Source: Bigelowiella natans CCMP2755
Lineage: Eukaryota; Cercozoa; Chlorarachniophyceae
NCBI GenBank assembly: GCA_000320545.1
Contig: ADNK01000247.1
Coordinates: 1-20,000 of the forward strand
Reading direction: 5' to 3'
DNA length: 20,000 nucleotides
Shown: piece by piece, positions 19,406 to 20,000 of the stretch
How positions within the stretch are numbered: position 1 is the stretch's first letter
Layout of the letters: every line of letters begins with the position of its first letter
Notes under the pieces: generated by a model
What the model was told of the DNA's origin: nothing
The model's database searches: none
The model's input: only the letters and a program-made list of their open reading frames with translations
Program-made: the position numbers and the translations under genes

Positions 19406-19822
19406 TGCATGTGTATATTATCCGCAAGCAGCTCTTTCATTCCTAGTTTAGATCATCCGGGGCGGAATGTTAAATGGCATACTGTCGATGGATATTTCGC
19501 CTCCCCGTACACAACCCCCACGTTCTTGCTAAGTCCGAAACCCTAGAGTATAACGCAGCAGCACAGCCAGGGCAGCACAGAGATGACAAACGGGGAGGAT
19601 GACAAGAAGAAAAAAAGAAATGCTAGGGACGTCTACAACTGATTCCTCTACTGCTACTACCACTATTACCGTAAGAGCAACATGGCCAGTGGCATGATTT
19701 ACAAGTACATTCTCCGGTTTAACATCGCGATGGACGTAGCCCTTCGAATGTAGATGTCCAAGGGCGGAGGCGATCTCCGCCGCATGCACAGAAACGACGC
19801 TTTCAGGAAAACGCTGGATTCG
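16524..19822 (-). CDS. AGC-type protein kinase, C-lobe and long C-terminal tail, with GFG in place of DFG
   Basis: Minus-strand exons: 19822-19670, 19542-19522, 19285-19232, 19074-19015, 18791-18726, 18583-18490, 18276-17231, 17048-16524 (TGA). All phases agree; the N-lobe lies upstream. Exon 1 has HLHSKGYVHRDVKPENVLV, a complete catalytic loop with HRD Asp, Lys and Asn. The next exon reads GFGLSKN where DFG is expected. RTFCGTIEYLSPEML (activation segment and P+1 loop) follows, then DWWSLGVMLFELV, GIPPFYSRSVKKLYLRIL, FISPLAEDLVTRLLQKKP and WRRLG plus LKHPFF. The TFCGT.EYL.PE, DWWSLG and PFY signatures place it among AGC kinases. The tail of about 515 residues after LKHPFF is Ser/Thr/Ala/Pro-rich with alanine runs and ends in a short coiled-coil-like helix (QEELKRLRARLAVKL). 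I see no clear hydrophobic motif (FxxFS/T). The short second exon's end and the N-terminal exons are uncertain. Confidence 0.85.
18943..18981. repeat. (CT)n microsatellite in kinase intron
   Basis: A nearly pure CT run lies inside the 19014-18792 intron. The RERERERERE frame across it is a repeat translation. Confidence 0.9.
19362..19400. repeat. (AC)n microsatellite in kinase intron
   Basis: The run lies inside the 19521-19286 intron and is preceded by a short GCGCGC run, the same combination as in the palindrome at 228-340. Confidence 0.9.
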
Positions 19823-19833
19823 CTGGTGGTTGT

Positions 19834-19857
19834 GTTGTTGTTGTTGTTGTTGTTGTT
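19834..19857. repeat. (TTG)n microsatellite just upstream of a kinase acceptor
   Basis: Eight TTG triplets lie directly upstream (in the minus-strand sense, CAA repeats) of the acceptor at 19824-19823. There they replace a normal pyrimidine tract. Confidence 0.85.
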
Positions 19858-19893
19858 ATTGGGAGTCCAAAACAAGGGAGAGAGAGAATGCAC

Positions 19894-20000
19894 ATATTTA
19901 TGTAATTAAGATGTCACTTAGTGCCTCCATGATCATCGCATATTCATTTTCATTCAATATAAGATCCTCTGCCATCTTCATTGTCGTCAAGGAAATATAC
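19894..20000 (-). CDS. Candidate upstream kinase exon (N-lobe)
   Basis: A minus-strand frame carries NENEYAMIMEAL, which resembles the beta-5 strand and hinge of protein kinases (bulky hydrophobic residues then ME). It lies just upstream of the catalytic-loop exon, where such a segment belongs. The only donor I see (A|GTGACA) gives a phase that does not match the 19823 acceptor, so the exon boundary or the assignment is wrong in detail. It continues off the window. Confidence 0.3.

Noticed and set aside
1-20000. tRNA, rRNA, CRISPR arrays, prokaryotic operons or integrated viral genes
   Set aside because: None was recognised on either strand by eye. A covariance-model scan would be needed to exclude small RNA genes.

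Overview
This is a eukaryotic nuclear window, probably from a unicellular alga or other protist. The genes are broken by many short spliceosomal introns (about 56-236 nt, mostly GT...AG, often GTAAGT-like donors). There are no operons or ribosome binding sites, and introns and spacers carry long dinucleotide and trinucleotide microsatellites. I cannot name the organism. The VP..PGQ-type repeats joined to a scramblase-like core are a combination I associate with algal and protist genomes. All exon models were built by hand from reading-frame continuity, splice sites and intron phase.

Layout: (1) 1-570 is a giant near-perfect palindrome centred on a palindromic microsatellite, lying in an intron. 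(2) 627-2000 (+) is the 3' part of a gene resembling the SBF2/KIAA0513-type domain. (3) 2030-2960 is a gene-free block saturated with CTAG/GCATGC words. (4) 3227-4698 (-) is a ten-exon gene for a two-membrane-span, coiled-coil, paired EF-hand protein. (5) 4920-8395 is a 3.5 kb gene-free block almost devoid of the dinucleotide TpA. (6) 8528-10828 (-) is an eleven-exon cysteine-rich scramblase-like gene, with all phases agreeing (335 aa). (7) 11092-12464 (+), divergent from it, encodes a P-loop protein with possible similarity to RNA/polynucleotide kinases. (8) 12465-13860 is an AT-rich spacer with a degenerate inverted/direct repeat family. (9) 14109-14896 (-) is a small two-exon gene with a CxC...CxxxxC cluster. 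(10) 14982-16390 is a second TpA-poor block. (11) 16524-19822 and beyond (-) is the C-lobe and long tail of an AGC-type protein kinase whose DFG motif reads GFG.

The genes do not form one pathway. Phospholipid scrambling, an EF-hand sensor and an AGC kinase could all relate to Ca2+/membrane signalling, but that is only a thematic link.

The most unusual signal is compositional. Three spacer blocks strongly avoid TpA, including one run of 821 nt with none on either strand. In two of them much of the TpA that remains sits inside CTAG. The blocks also share palindromic words and sit next to genes and spacers of normal composition. TpA loss removes TAA and TAG stops and so fills these blocks with spurious open frames.
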